Origin: Bacteroidia bacterium
GTDB taxonomy: Bacteria; Bacteroidota; Bacteroidia; 2-12-FULL-35-15
Assembly: GCA_016786925.1 (NCBI GenBank)
Contig: JAEUTU010000076.1
Location: 1 to 43,686, forward strand
Length of the DNA stretch: 43,686 nt
Direction of reading: 5' to 3'
Part shown: positions 17,045-26,538 of the stretch, one piece after another
Layout: the number at the start of each line of letters is the position of its first letter
Position numbering within the stretch: position 1 is the stretch's first letter
The notes under the pieces: generated by a model
Seen by the model: the letters and a program-made list of their open reading frames with translations, nothing else
Database searches by the model: none
Told to the model about the DNA's origin: nothing
Program-made: the position numbers and the translations under genes

Positions 17045-18364
17045 CTATTTATATGATGCAAGTGTGCTTTGAACTATTTTGTCAATAGCTGCTCGGGTAT
17101 CTTTTCCAGGATACTTCCCTTTCGCTATCTTTTTGTAACTCGATCTCAGCACATCGTGTGCATTTGTATCGCGTTCTATTATTTCATTGTCTAATAAAAA
17201 ACTATTTACAAGTCTTGGAAAAGGTTGGGGTGGATATTCAACAATTTTATATTTCTCAAATAACAGATACATTAGATATAGCATTGGCGCCTTAGCACGA
17301 GGGCCAACCCAGTTGATTTTCTTCTTCACATTCTCCCCAGAAAAAACCTTAGCGAATTGCACTTCGGTAACTTGCTTGTCAATATATCCTGCCCTATAAA
17401 GGCGTGCTCCCAAGTCTTCAAAAAATTCTGAGCTGTACCCTGTCACTGCTTTCAAAAACCTAATATCTTCCTTCTGTGAAGCCTCAGTATTGTCAGTTAT
17501 GTTTTCGAGTGTAGCCAGAAATCCATCTCTTTTTTTAATCAACATCAAAGCCGATAAATCGGCTGAGGAATTCAAGAATGAATTTAGTATTGTGTATTCC
17601 TTCTTTGTTTGAAGATTTTCGAGTTGCTCTTGTGAATATTTCTTAATGTCAGAAATCAAATTCAGAAATCCTTCTAAATTTATTCTCCTGTTGTCAACTA
17701 CTTTTTCTGACCGTACTGACAAATCAGCCTTGATGTATAAATTATTGTGTGAAGAAGCAGGGAAATTATTTTCTAATCGGTTCAGTAGTTCTGGTTTAAT
17801 CCTTTCAAATATTGACCCGAGAGTATCACTGTTAATGATTATTTCTTGATCTACATATTCATTCTTCGAATATTTACTGATTGAATTATTTAATTCGGCC
17901 AAAGGTAAATCTACGGACTCCTCAATATCACAAATAAGACTTTCAATATATTTTGAATCTACAGACGCAGCGTCATTTATTTTCTTTTCAAGATCAATTA
18001 TCTCACTGTTCAAATCATTGCAGCAGGTAATGAAACTTCTAAACACGAGTTCGTGTGCTGTGTCTTCAAACGCATTTGGGGTAGCTTGAACGATTTTGTG
18101 AATTTCCTTTTCAATCAATTTTGCTTTGCTTGAAATTAAATATTCCACAGTAACTTCCTCTGGTAATTTTGCTTCTCTGAGTTCCGATAAACATTTCTTA
18201 TACTCGTCTGATAAGTATTGATGCTTCTCTTTGTTGCTGTAAAAAAGAAGTAATTGTTTCTCGATTTCAGAATAGCTGTTCGGTAAGTAAGAATACGTTA
18301 GCCTCAATTCACTTTCGTAATGAGAAAGTAGGCTCTTTGCGAGATGGCTTTCGTTTGTATTCAT
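17045..18364 (-). CDS. Hypothetical helical protein, possible RteC-like C-terminus
   Basis: The 439-residue acidic, highly helical protein has long predicted coiled coils (about 40-170). The C-terminal 110 residues read INWVGPRAKAPMLYLMYLLFEK and onward, a pattern resembling the end of RteC-type regulators of Bacteroides conjugative transposons, where a winged helix follows a W-x-G motif. I chose the ATG at 18364 over an upstream TTG. It is divergent from the 18564 gene and has its own terminator. If the RteC link holds it would regulate excision, but the resemblance is weak. Confidence 0.5.
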   Translation of the reverse strand: MNTNESHLAKSLLSHYESELRLTYSYLPNSYSEIEKQLLLFYSNKEKHQYLSDEYKKCLSELREAKLPEEVTVEYLISSKAKLIEKEIHKIVQATPNAFEDTAHELVFRSFITCCNDLNSEIIDLEKKINDAASVDSKYIESLICDIEESVDLPLAELNNSISKYSKNEYVDQEIIINSDTLGSIFERIKPELLNRLENNFPASSHNNLYIKADLSVRSEKVVDNRRINLEGFLNLISDIKKYSQEQLENLQTKKEYTILNSFLNSSADLSALMLIKKRDGFLATLENITDNTEASQKEDIRFLKAVTGYSSEFFEDLGARLYRAGYIDKQVTEVQFAKVFSGENVKKKINWVGPRAKAPMLYLMYLLFEKYKIVEYPPQPFPRLVNSFLLDNEIIERDTNAHDVLRSSYKKIAKGKYPGKDTRAAIDKIVQSTLASYK

Positions 18365-18563
18365 AGTTCCAAAACTATCAATATAGCTGAGAATTTCCAA
18401 TAGAATTTTGCGTTTTTGTTCAGTATTTTGTATTTCCTAACTATTGATAACCAATTCTTTTCGTTTCCGTTAGCAACTTTTCCTTCGGTTTCCACAGTCG
18501 ATTCACGGAAATCTTCTACACTCGATATATGATACTATTGTTTAACCTTAAAAAAGAATTACA

Positions 18564-19193
18564 ATGAAAACAGAAGATGCCAAATCAAAAATCAATGAAA
18601 TGCTTGCCGCGAAAGCTACTGTAACGGCACAGGAAATCAACTACGCAACAAAAGGTAAACTGCCTTTCGTTCAAATTTATTCCATCATGGCCAGTATGAT
18701 AAAAGCCGGAAAAGTGAAACTAAATGAATCGGAGGGTAAAAAATCATACTCACTTATTAGTGAGGGGAAGAAAGAACTACCCGAGAAGAAACAGGAAGTG
18801 GGTGAAAAAAACGATTCTTCAAAATCAACCTTAGTTAAATCTAACCAAGGTAAAAGGGATCTTACTAAGTACAAATTCAATGGAATTGAGTACAACAAAG
18901 GAAGACTTGCTCATGCCATTATCGCTCAGGCGGCCAAAGACAAAAGATTAAGCTTGAAAGGTGCACTTGAGCTTTTCGACCCCGAAAACAATGTGGTTCC
19001 TCCTTATGGCCTTATTAAGCCGATTGCTGAAGCAAAGAAGCTCAGTAAAGAACGCCAACGCTTTTTCATAAAACCGGAGGATGAAGTAAAACTACGCGAT
19101 TCGGTTGTAGCAATCAGCAACCAGTTCACTAAGGAACGAATAGAAAAAATAATAGCTGTCGCAAGGAAGGAGCTGAAGTACACCATCAAGTAG
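18564..19193 (+). CDS. Winged-helix N-terminus plus restriction-associated-type C-terminal domain
   Basis: In the 209-residue product, residues 1-65 form a small winged-helix-like module (VTAQEINYATKGKLPFVQIYSIMASMIKAGKVKL). A basic, serine-rich linker follows. Residues 105-209 (YKFNGIEYNKGRLAHAIIAQAAKDKRLSLKGALELF and onward, with RQRFFIKPEDEVKLRD and a terminal helix) match a domain I recall from proteins associated with restriction systems. It lies next to the type I operon but has its own terminator. TACACTCG (18517-18524) sits 40 bases before the start. The function is inferred and unsure. Confidence 0.55.
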   Translation: MKTEDAKSKINEMLAAKATVTAQEINYATKGKLPFVQIYSIMASMIKAGKVKLNESEGKKSYSLISEGKKELPEKKQEVGEKNDSSKSTLVKSNQGKRDLTKYKFNGIEYNKGRLAHAIIAQAAKDKRLSLKGALELFDPENNVVPPYGLIKPIAEAKKLSKERQRFFIKPEDEVKLRDSVVAISNQFTKERIEKIIAVARKELKYTIK

Positions 19194-19215
19194 AGAGGTA
19201 CTTTTGCCATGGTGA

Positions 19216-19249
19216 AAGGGGGTCTCTAAAGAGACTCCCTTTCTTTTTT
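19216..19249 (+). terminator. Intrinsic terminator
   Basis: AAAGGGGGTCTC pairs with GAGACTCCCTTT around TAAA (one mismatch or bulge) and is followed by a T-rich run. It ends the 18564 transcript. Confidence 0.85.
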
Positions 19250-19511
19250 CCTTTGAAAGCAACACAAATACTCCAGCTTTCCTGAACCCCTCAGGAGAAT
19301 CCAAATATTCCAGCCCTTAATCTTATACTATTGGCTCATAATAACTCACCTGCGAGCTCTGGGTGAGACCAGGAAGTCAATCATTTAATACCTTCTTGCC
19401 GATAATCTTACATCGAGGCCCCAAATGTTGAAATTTGGAGCAGTTTTTCCTTTGGAAAACTCCTAAAAGTTTCCATCTTTGGACTAATTGTGTCAAATAA
19501 AAAAATGTCCA
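19250..19511 (+). promoter_or_regulatory. Control region of the restriction-modification operon
   Basis: No gene lies in this stretch. It holds two inverted repeats shortly before the regulator gene: CCAAAT-gttgaa-ATTTGG (19421-19438) and GGAAAACT...AGTTTCC (19454-19474). The direct repeat CTTTGGA overlaps the second. The weak inverted repeat CTCACC..GGTGAG lies further upstream. They are likely operators for the Xre-type protein that follows. Confidence 0.5.
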
Positions 19512-19796
19512 ATGAATAACTTAGGTGAAATTATTCGCAATGAGCGTGAAAAAAAGGGATGGCTATTACGTCATGTTGGTTCCGAACTCGATGTTGATCA
19601 AGCTCTCATTAGCAAATTTGAACGAGGCGAGCGTTGCCCGACCAAAGAACAGGTTGTAAAACTTGCCAAGCTATATCGTTTGAATGAGAATGATTTAATG
19701 ACTGCATGGCTTGCGGACAAAATTTCTTTAGAAGTACAAAATGAAAAAATGGCTTTGCGTGCAGTAAAACTATTTGAAGAAAAATTAAAGGCTTAA
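19512..19796 (+). CDS. Xre-family HTH regulator of the R-M operon
   Basis: The 94-residue product has an HTH of the Xre/Cro type (LGEIIRNEREKKGWLLRHVGSELDVDQALISKFERGERCPTKEQV) and a short helical C-terminus. I chose the ATG at 19512, since the open frame begins at a TTG 24 bases earlier. It ends three bases before hsdM. By position it resembles the controller proteins of restriction systems, which delay nuclease expression until methylation is complete. Such controllers usually act at type II systems, so its role at a type I operon is inferred. Confidence 0.8.
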   Translation: MNNLGEIIRNEREKKGWLLRHVGSELDVDQALISKFERGERCPTKEQVVKLAKLYRLNENDLMTAWLADKISLEVQNEKMALRAVKLFEEKLKA

Positions 19797-19799
19797 TGT

Positions 19800-21413
19800 A
19801 TGGCGAAGAAGAATAAAGAGATAGCGAAACCAAAGCCAGACATAGATTTTGAAAAAGATTTATGGGGCGTTGCAAATGAATTGCGTGGTGCGGTTGCAGA
19901 AAATCAATACAAGGATTATGTTCTTTCGTTGATTTTCTTAAAGCACATGAGTGAGCGTTATGAAGTTCGTAGAGATGAGTTGATGGGTTTGGTTAACGAA
20001 CCTAAGTCATCCTACTATACCAAAAACAAAAAAGAGATTGAAGCTATCGTTAATGATCCAGATGAATATCTTTCTAAGAACACTTATATCATTCCTGAAA
20101 AAGCAACATGGCAATATTTGCAAGACAACGCAGAACAAGATGACATTAAAGTGAAAGTTGATGATGCCTTTGAGTTATTGGAAACTACAATATCACAATA
20201 TCGTCCTGAATTGAAAGGGATTTTGCCAAGGATATTTGTGAAGAGTCAGTTAACTGCAAAGCAAACCACGGGACTAATCAATCTGTTCTCAAATCAAAAG
20301 TTTTCAGAAAAGTACAATCCTGAAAGTGATGTGTTAGGCCGCATTTACGAGTATTACATAGGGCGTTTTGCTATTGCTGAGGGTTCGGGTGCCGGTCAAT
20401 TCTTTACCCCGGGTTGTATTGTACGCTTGCTTGTTGAGATGTTAGAACCATTGAAAGGCAAGATTGCCGATTTAGCTTGTGGTAGTGGCGGAATGTTTGT
20501 TCAATCAATGAAGTTCATTAACGCGCATGGTGGTACGAAGAAGGATATTGCTATTTACGGACAAGAACGTTATGATGGTACGCTACGCTTAGCAAAAATG
20601 AATTTGGCTTTACGTGATTTGAATTTTCAATTGGAGTTGGGTGATTCTTTATTACAAGATAAGTTAGCTGACCTGAAAGCAGATTACATCATCATGAATC
20701 CTCCTTTCAATGTGAGCCAATGGCATCCTGAGGACTTGCCGGAGAACGATCCGCGTCTATTCAAGATACCTGATTCAAACGATCCGGTTGTTACTGATGG
20801 CAATGCTAATTACATGTGGTTTCAAACTGTATGGAGCCACTTAAGCACAAATGGTAATGCGGGCATTGTAATGGCGAATGGTGCTATGACATCCAACAAC
20901 AAGGGCGAACGCAACGTGCGTGAGTTTATGGTGAATGAAGGGATGATTGATTGTATTGTTCGTTTGCCGGATAAGTTATTTCTCACAACGGGTATTCCGG
21001 CTTGTCTTTTCTTTTTGAGTAAAACCCGCAAAGGCAATAAACAACACCGCGAACGTAAAAATGAAATTCTTTTTATTGACGCAAGTAAGTTAGGTGAAAT
21101 GGTGAATCGTAAGTTGCGTGTATTGAAAGATGAAGAGATAGAACGTATAGCAAATACTTACCATGAGTGGAGAAATATTAAAGGGAAGTATGAAGACGTA
21201 AAAGCGTTCTCAAAATCATCTTTGATTGATGAAGTGATAAAACAGGATTACAAACTCACACCTGGGATTTATGTTGGCAGTGAAGATGCCGAAGTGGATG
21301 ATGTACCTTTTGAAGAACGAATGAATGAATTAAAAACAAATTTGATGCGACAGTTTTCGGAAAGTAACGAATTGCAAAAGCGAATCGAAAGGAATTTAAA
21401 AAGTATAGTATAA
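19800..21413 (+). CDS. hsdM: Type I restriction-modification methyltransferase subunit HsdM
   Basis: The 537-residue N6-adenine methyltransferase subunit carries an N-terminal helical HsdM domain (about 15-160), the SAM-binding motif IADLACGSGGMFV (about 225) and the catalytic NPPF motif (IIMNPPFNVSQW, about 300). A C-terminal helical part contacts HsdS. Length and motifs are complete. It would methylate adenines within the bipartite site read by HsdS, protecting host DNA. Confidence 0.95.
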   Translation: MAKKNKEIAKPKPDIDFEKDLWGVANELRGAVAENQYKDYVLSLIFLKHMSERYEVRRDELMGLVNEPKSSYYTKNKKEIEAIVNDPDEYLSKNTYIIPEKATWQYLQDNAEQDDIKVKVDDAFELLETTISQYRPELKGILPRIFVKSQLTAKQTTGLINLFSNQKFSEKYNPESDVLGRIYEYYIGRFAIAEGSGAGQFFTPGCIVRLLVEMLEPLKGKIADLACGSGGMFVQSMKFINAHGGTKKDIAIYGQERYDGTLRLAKMNLALRDLNFQLELGDSLLQDKLADLKADYIIMNPPFNVSQWHPEDLPENDPRLFKIPDSNDPVVTDGNANYMWFQTVWSHLSTNGNAGIVMANGAMTSNNKGERNVREFMVNEGMIDCIVRLPDKLFLTTGIPACLFFLSKTRKGNKQHRERKNEILFIDASKLGEMVNRKLRVLKDEEIERIANTYHEWRNIKGKYEDVKAFSKSSLIDEVIKQDYKLTPGIYVGSEDAEVDDVPFEERMNELKTNLMRQFSESNELQKRIERNLKSIV

Positions 21414-21442
21414 TAAAAATTTGGCATTGAAGTAAGTACTAA

Positions 21443-22249
21443 ATGAAGAATAAGAGGCAGTACAGAGATTTCACCGACACCACTAAACGTATACTTAGTG
21501 AACGCGTTGCCTTTATATGTAGCAATCCTCAGTGTAGAAGATTGGCAATTAAGCCACATGAAAACAGTGCTAAATCAAACAGGATTGGAGATGCTGGACA
21601 CATTGTTGGGGCATTTGGTCCACGACACGACCCAAAACTTAAGGAGTCGGATTATAGAAAAATTGAGAATGGAATATGGCTATGTAAAGTTTGTCATAAG
21701 ATAGTAGACACAGAAGACACAAAGTACACTATTGAAGAGTTAAAGCGATGGAAAAATGAAACAGAAAATTATGTTGAAGAGTTAGTATTACAGGATACGC
21801 GGTTAAGGCAATTAAGAATACTATGTCATTCTTACATTAGTGCATTGCGTGTTGTCTCTGGCAAGCCAACCAAATTGGATTACACATTTGAAAATCCATT
21901 TGGTAACGGAATAAATTTAACTCGATCTTTCATGGAACTTGAATTAGTATTGTTTGAGAATACATTTATTAGAGAAGCTGAAATAATACATTGCATTTGG
22001 CAAGATCTTACAGCTGTTTGTCAAAATATAAATAATAATGCAGGCATAGAGTCTAATATTACAGAGTGGAAGAATGAAGCGATTAAATTATTTATGATTT
22101 ACATAATGAGATATTCTTCGGATTCATATAGCAAATATTTGCAACAAGAAGGGGTACACACAACAGGCACAAAAAGAATTGAGTTAGCGAAATCTCAAGT
22201 AGCATTGAAAATGAATGAATTATTAGAAGAAGAAAAGAAGTATGCTTAG
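21443..22249 (+). CDS. HNH-motif protein inserted in the type I operon
   Basis: The N-terminal 110 of 268 residues form an HNH/zinc domain: CSNPQC (25-30), AGHIVGAFGPRHDPKL, NGIWLCKVCHKIVD. The CxxC pairs would bind zinc and the histidines metal and phosphate. The rest is helical without known motifs. The gene lies between hsdM and hsdS, with 29 bases before it, and its end overlaps the hsdS start (the ATG of hsdS lies inside its last codons). It is not a standard component of type I systems. It may be an additional nuclease or a modulator. Confidence 0.8.
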   Translation: MKNKRQYRDFTDTTKRILSERVAFICSNPQCRRLAIKPHENSAKSNRIGDAGHIVGAFGPRHDPKLKESDYRKIENGIWLCKVCHKIVDTEDTKYTIEELKRWKNETENYVEELVLQDTRLRQLRILCHSYISALRVVSGKPTKLDYTFENPFGNGINLTRSFMELELVLFENTFIREAEIIHCIWQDLTAVCQNINNNAGIESNITEWKNEAIKLFMIYIMRYSSDSYSKYLQQEGVHTTGTKRIELAKSQVALKMNELLEEEKKYA

Positions 22250-23534
22250 TACGTGGAAGAAATATAGACTTGGTGATTTAAGTACTAAAATTACAAAAGG
22301 AACTACACCTTCAACCGTGGGTGGTAAGTTTTTGGATTCTGGTATAAATTATATTAAGTCAGAAGCTGTTAGCTATGAAGGTAGAATAGACACTTCCACT
22401 TTCGTTTATATTGATGAAGAAACACATGAAAAGTTGAGGCGATCTCAGTTAGAAAAGGACGATATACTTTTCTCGATGGCTGGTATATTTTTAGGGAAGA
22501 CTGGAATTGTAAAACCGGAAATGTTGCCTGCCAATACAAATCAGGCCCTCGCGATAATAAGATTAAATAAAACTTTAGCCGACCCAAAATTTGTACAGCT
22601 CTTTTTGCGAATGCCAGATACTGTGCGATTCGTGAATAATATGTCTGCACAATCTGCACAGCCAAATATAAATTTAGAAGAGGTAGGTAGTTTGGAGTTA
22701 GATTTACCCCCACTTTACGAACAACAAGCTATCGCAGAAATCCTCTCAGCCTTTGATGACAAAATTGAACTCAATCATCAAATGAATAAAACACTTGAAG
22801 AAATGGCCAATGCTTTATACAAGCATTGGTTTATAGATTTTGGGCCGTTTAAAAATGGGAAATTTATTGAGAGTGAATTGGGGATGATACCGGAGGGATG
22901 GAAGGCACAAAAACTACAAGATATAACAGAGGTGATTACTAAGGGAACTACGCCAACCACGTTAAAGAAGCAGTTTGTTCAAACTGGTGTTAACTTTATT
23001 AAAGTGGAATCTATAACGGAAAGTGGAAGTTTTCTAACATCAAAATTCGCATACATAGATGATGAGACAGACAATCTTCTGAAGCGTTCTAAGATCTTAA
23101 AAGATGATGTTTTAATAACTATTGCAGGAACAATTGGAAGAATAGCGATTGTCCCAGAATATATTTTGCCCGCTAATACTAATCAAGCAATCGGAATTGT
23201 AAGGGCGAACCAAACATTGGTATCACCAATTTATTTGATGCAATCATTAAAAAACAACGTTATTCGTGAACAATTGTTTTCTAATGTAGTTGAGTCTGTA
23301 CAAGCTAATTTAAGTTTAGGCGTAATTGGTTCTACGGTAGTCGTTGTTCCTGATTTGGAACACCGTTTGGTGAGTTCTGCTTTAGATAGATTAAAGGAAT
23401 TATATTCTTTAATTGAACAAAATATGGTCGAGAACCAAAATCTTGAAGCTGTTCGAGATTACTTATTACCTAAACTCATCAGTGGAGAAATTCGAGTTAA
23501 AGACGCAGATAAAGCTTTGAAAGAAATAGTATGA
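22242..23534 (+). CDS. hsdS: Type I specificity subunit HsdS
   Basis: The 430-residue protein has two target-recognition domains (about 10-155 and 220-365), each followed by a conserved helix (YEQQAIAEILSAFDDKIELN and LEHRLVSSALDRLKELYSLIEQN). The two domains are clearly homologous: both contain ITKGTTP(S/T)T, a (F/V)xY/AYID(D/E)ET segment and the (L)PANTNQA(L/I) motif. Each domain reads one half of a bipartite DNA site, so the two halves may be alike. It overlaps the genes on both sides by a few bases, so the operon is tightly coupled. Confidence 0.95.
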   Translation: MLSTWKKYRLGDLSTKITKGTTPSTVGGKFLDSGINYIKSEAVSYEGRIDTSTFVYIDEETHEKLRRSQLEKDDILFSMAGIFLGKTGIVKPEMLPANTNQALAIIRLNKTLADPKFVQLFLRMPDTVRFVNNMSAQSAQPNINLEEVGSLELDLPPLYEQQAIAEILSAFDDKIELNHQMNKTLEEMANALYKHWFIDFGPFKNGKFIESELGMIPEGWKAQKLQDITEVITKGTTPTTLKKQFVQTGVNFIKVESITESGSFLTSKFAYIDDETDNLLKRSKILKDDVLITIAGTIGRIAIVPEYILPANTNQAIGIVRANQTLVSPIYLMQSLKNNVIREQLFSNVVESVQANLSLGVIGSTVVVVPDLEHRLVSSALDRLKELYSLIEQNMVENQNLEAVRDYLLPKLISGEIRVKDADKALKEIV

Positions 23535-26530
23535 CAGATTTGAAAGAATATCATATTGAAAAGGCTGCCATTGAATGGTTAGAGCAATTGGGTTATGAAT
23601 ATAAGCCAGGCTCAGATATTGAACGTGATGTTCGCTCTGTTGTGATTGAAAGTGAACTGTACGCGTTCATTGCAAAGAAATATGCCAATCTCCCAAAAGA
23701 AGAAATTAAAGAAGTTGTAAAAGAGCTCATAAATAATGCTGGAGCAGATTTAGATTATAGGAACAGAGATTTTCATTTAAAGCTAACCAAGGGTATTGAT
23801 ATTAGCTACAAGGTAAAAGGAGAAGAAAAGGCAATACACGTTTATCCAATAGATTTTGAAACTCCTGAGAACAATACATTCACCTGCGTTAACCAATTAG
23901 AAATTGTTGGTCGTAATCGCAGGATTCCTGATTTACTTATTTACATAAATGGTTTACCGCTTATTGTTTTTGAGTTTAAAAATTGGTTCGATCATAACAC
24001 AACAGAGAACGAAGCGTATAATCAAATACAACATTACAAACAGGATATACCTTTGCTTTTTGAGTATAACGCCCTCACAATTATTAGTGATGGTAAAACA
24101 GCACAACATGGAATGTATCCGGCTAACATGGAATGGTACGCACCTTGGAAATCTATCAACGGAATTGAAATAGTTGATGAGAATGATTTTCAGTTGCACA
24201 CATTATTGCATGGCTTGTTTCCGAAGGATAGATTATTAAACTACCTAAAGCACTTTATCTTTTTTGAAGATCACAATGGTTCGCTAATAAAGAAGGGCGC
24301 AAAGTATCACCAATACTTTGGAGTGAACTTCGCGGTGGATAGAACGAAAAAAGCAATCAAACCTATTGGTGACGGACGTATTGGTGTTATCTGGCATACG
24401 CAGGGTTCGGGTAAAAGTATCTCAATGGCAATCTATACCGGAATACTTCGTCAATTAACTGAACTTAAAAATCCAACTATCGTTATTCAGGTTGACCGTA
24501 ATGATTTAGATACTCAGCTTTACGAGAACTTTGTATTATGCAAAGACATTGTTGGTGATGTGCAGCACGCAGACACAACAGATGATTTACGAAGATTATT
24601 AGACCGGGATGCTGGTGGGGTAATATTTACCACTATTGAAAAATTCAGGTTAAAAAAGGATAATGGAGAAATCACTCATCCAATTTTGTCGAATAGAGAA
24701 AACATAATCGTGATAGCGGATGAAGCGCACCGTACCCAGTATGGTTTGTTAGATGGATACGCAGCGAACCTAAGAACTGCCTTACCAAGTGCTTCATTCA
24801 TCGGTTTCACAGGCACACCGGTTGACAAGAAAGATGCCGATACAGAGGAATTATTCGGTAACGTAATACACACCTACGATATTAAGCAAGCAGTTGAAGA
24901 TGGTGCAACCGTTCCGATTTACTACGAGCCGCGTTTAGCAAAGCTACATTTGGCGAACGAAAACATAGATGAAGAAGTAAATGAATTGGAAGAAAATGCT
25001 GGGTCGGAGAAATTCTTAAAATGGGCAGCAATTGAAGATGCAGCAGGTTCGGATGATCGCGTAAGCAAAATAGCGGAAGATATATTAAGCCATTTCACCA
25101 AAAGGACTGAAACACTTGACGGTAAAGCCATGGTGGTTTGTATGAGCCGAAGGAATTGCGTGAAGATGTATGATGCTTTAAAGAAATTAAAAGGCTGTCC
25201 TGAAATCGCTGTTATCATTACTTCAAATATTTCAAAGGATCCGCCTGAGTGGAAAGAACACATCAGAACAAAAGACCAATTTGAAGCGGTAAAGAAAAGA
25301 TTTAAAAATCCGGATGACCCATTAAAAATTGTGATTGTGCGCGACATGTGGTTAACCGGCTTTGATGCGCCTATCATCAATTCTATGTATGTTGATAAGG
25401 TAATGACCGGCCACAACCTTATGCAGGCCATTGCACGTGCTAACCGGGTGTTCGCTGATAAGCAAAGCGGTGTTATTGTAGATTACATTGGTATAGGTGA
25501 TCAATTAAAATCAGCAACACAGAAGTATACCGGTAGCGGTGGTCGTGGTGAAACCAAGATTGATATTGAGCAGGCACTGGAAATGTTCTATTCTCAATTA
25601 GACAAATGTAAAGGACAACTCCCCAAGAATATTGATTACAGTCGCTGGAAGGCTTTAACAACAGGTGATAAGATGATGCTCATCAATAAAGGCGCAAACG
25701 AAATCCTAAAAACAGATTCATTGGCCGATGAGTTTATGAAGGATGAAAAGAAATTGACCGGTTTAGTGAGTATAGTAAAAAGCCGAGAAGAGATAGCACA
25801 GTTCGCGCTTGATATAATTTATATTCAACACGTATCGGCCGCAGTCCGTAAAGCTAAATCCGTTGTCGTAGGCAAAAGGGATAATCAGAAAAAAATTAGA
25901 GATTTGATTTCTCAAAGTATCGAGTCAGAAGATTTAATTGATGTGTTTGCAATGGCAGGTATTGAAAAACCTGATGTTTCAATATTGAATGAAGACTTCT
26001 TATTAGGAGCAAAAGAAGCAAAGAGCGGATTGGCTTTGAAGATTGAGTTAATGCGTAATATTCTTAAAGGAGAAATCGCATTGCGCTTGCGCAAGAACAT
26101 TAAGAAATACACGTCCCTTCGAGAAGAGATTGAAAAAGTGATCGACCAATATCACAAAAACGCTATTGATTCATACACGACAATACTTGAATTAGTGGAG
26201 CGAGCAAAAGACATGCAGGAGGAAGAAAAGCGCCAGCAGGAATTAGGGATTACGGATGAAGAACTTGCCTTCTACGATATTATTTATGCAAAGAAAGAAA
26301 TCATAAAAGAAGCAGGCCCTATTCAGGATGTAGTTCACGCAGTATGTAAAGCAGTGAAAGATAATCTTGAAATTGACTGGACTAAAAAGGAAGACGCAAA
26401 AGCGGCTATACGCTTAGCAGTTAAGAAAGAATTACGTGGTAAAGTTGATATAGAAGCCTTGAATAAAATATTACAAGAAATAATGGAACAAGCCGAAGGT
26501 CAATTTAAAGATTGGCCAGTGGCTGGGTAA
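23531..26530 (+). CDS. hsdR: Type I restriction motor/nuclease subunit HsdR
   Basis: The 999-residue subunit has an N-terminal PD-(D/E)xK nuclease (RRIPDLLIYINGLPLIVFEFKN, with the EFK core). Helicase motifs follow: Walker A HTQGSGKS, the DEAH box IADEAHRTQ, FIGFTGTP and motif VI QAIARANRV. The C-terminal third is helical and binds HsdM. ATP-driven translocation and remote cleavage of unmodified DNA is the family's function. No frameshift or missing motif is seen, so the system looks active. It ends eight bases before the convergent DUF6527 gene. Confidence 0.95.
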   Translation: MTDLKEYHIEKAAIEWLEQLGYEYKPGSDIERDVRSVVIESELYAFIAKKYANLPKEEIKEVVKELINNAGADLDYRNRDFHLKLTKGIDISYKVKGEEKAIHVYPIDFETPENNTFTCVNQLEIVGRNRRIPDLLIYINGLPLIVFEFKNWFDHNTTENEAYNQIQHYKQDIPLLFEYNALTIISDGKTAQHGMYPANMEWYAPWKSINGIEIVDENDFQLHTLLHGLFPKDRLLNYLKHFIFFEDHNGSLIKKGAKYHQYFGVNFAVDRTKKAIKPIGDGRIGVIWHTQGSGKSISMAIYTGILRQLTELKNPTIVIQVDRNDLDTQLYENFVLCKDIVGDVQHADTTDDLRRLLDRDAGGVIFTTIEKFRLKKDNGEITHPILSNRENIIVIADEAHRTQYGLLDGYAANLRTALPSASFIGFTGTPVDKKDADTEELFGNVIHTYDIKQAVEDGATVPIYYEPRLAKLHLANENIDEEVNELEENAGSEKFLKWAAIEDAAGSDDRVSKIAEDILSHFTKRTETLDGKAMVVCMSRRNCVKMYDALKKLKGCPEIAVIITSNISKDPPEWKEHIRTKDQFEAVKKRFKNPDDPLKIVIVRDMWLTGFDAPIINSMYVDKVMTGHNLMQAIARANRVFADKQSGVIVDYIGIGDQLKSATQKYTGSGGRGETKIDIEQALEMFYSQLDKCKGQLPKNIDYSRWKALTTGDKMMLINKGANEILKTDSLADEFMKDEKKLTGLVSIVKSREEIAQFALDIIYIQHVSAAVRKAKSVVVGKRDNQKKIRDLISQSIESEDLIDVFAMAGIEKPDVSILNEDFLLGAKEAKSGLALKIELMRNILKGEIALRLRKNIKKYTSLREEIEKVIDQYHKNAIDSYTTILELVERAKDMQEEEKRQQELGITDEELAFYDIIYAKKEIIKEAGPIQDVVHAVCKAVKDNLEIDWTKKEDAKAAIRLAVKKELRGKVDIEALNKILQEIMEQAEGQFKDWPVAG

Positions 26531-26538
26531 GTTATATT

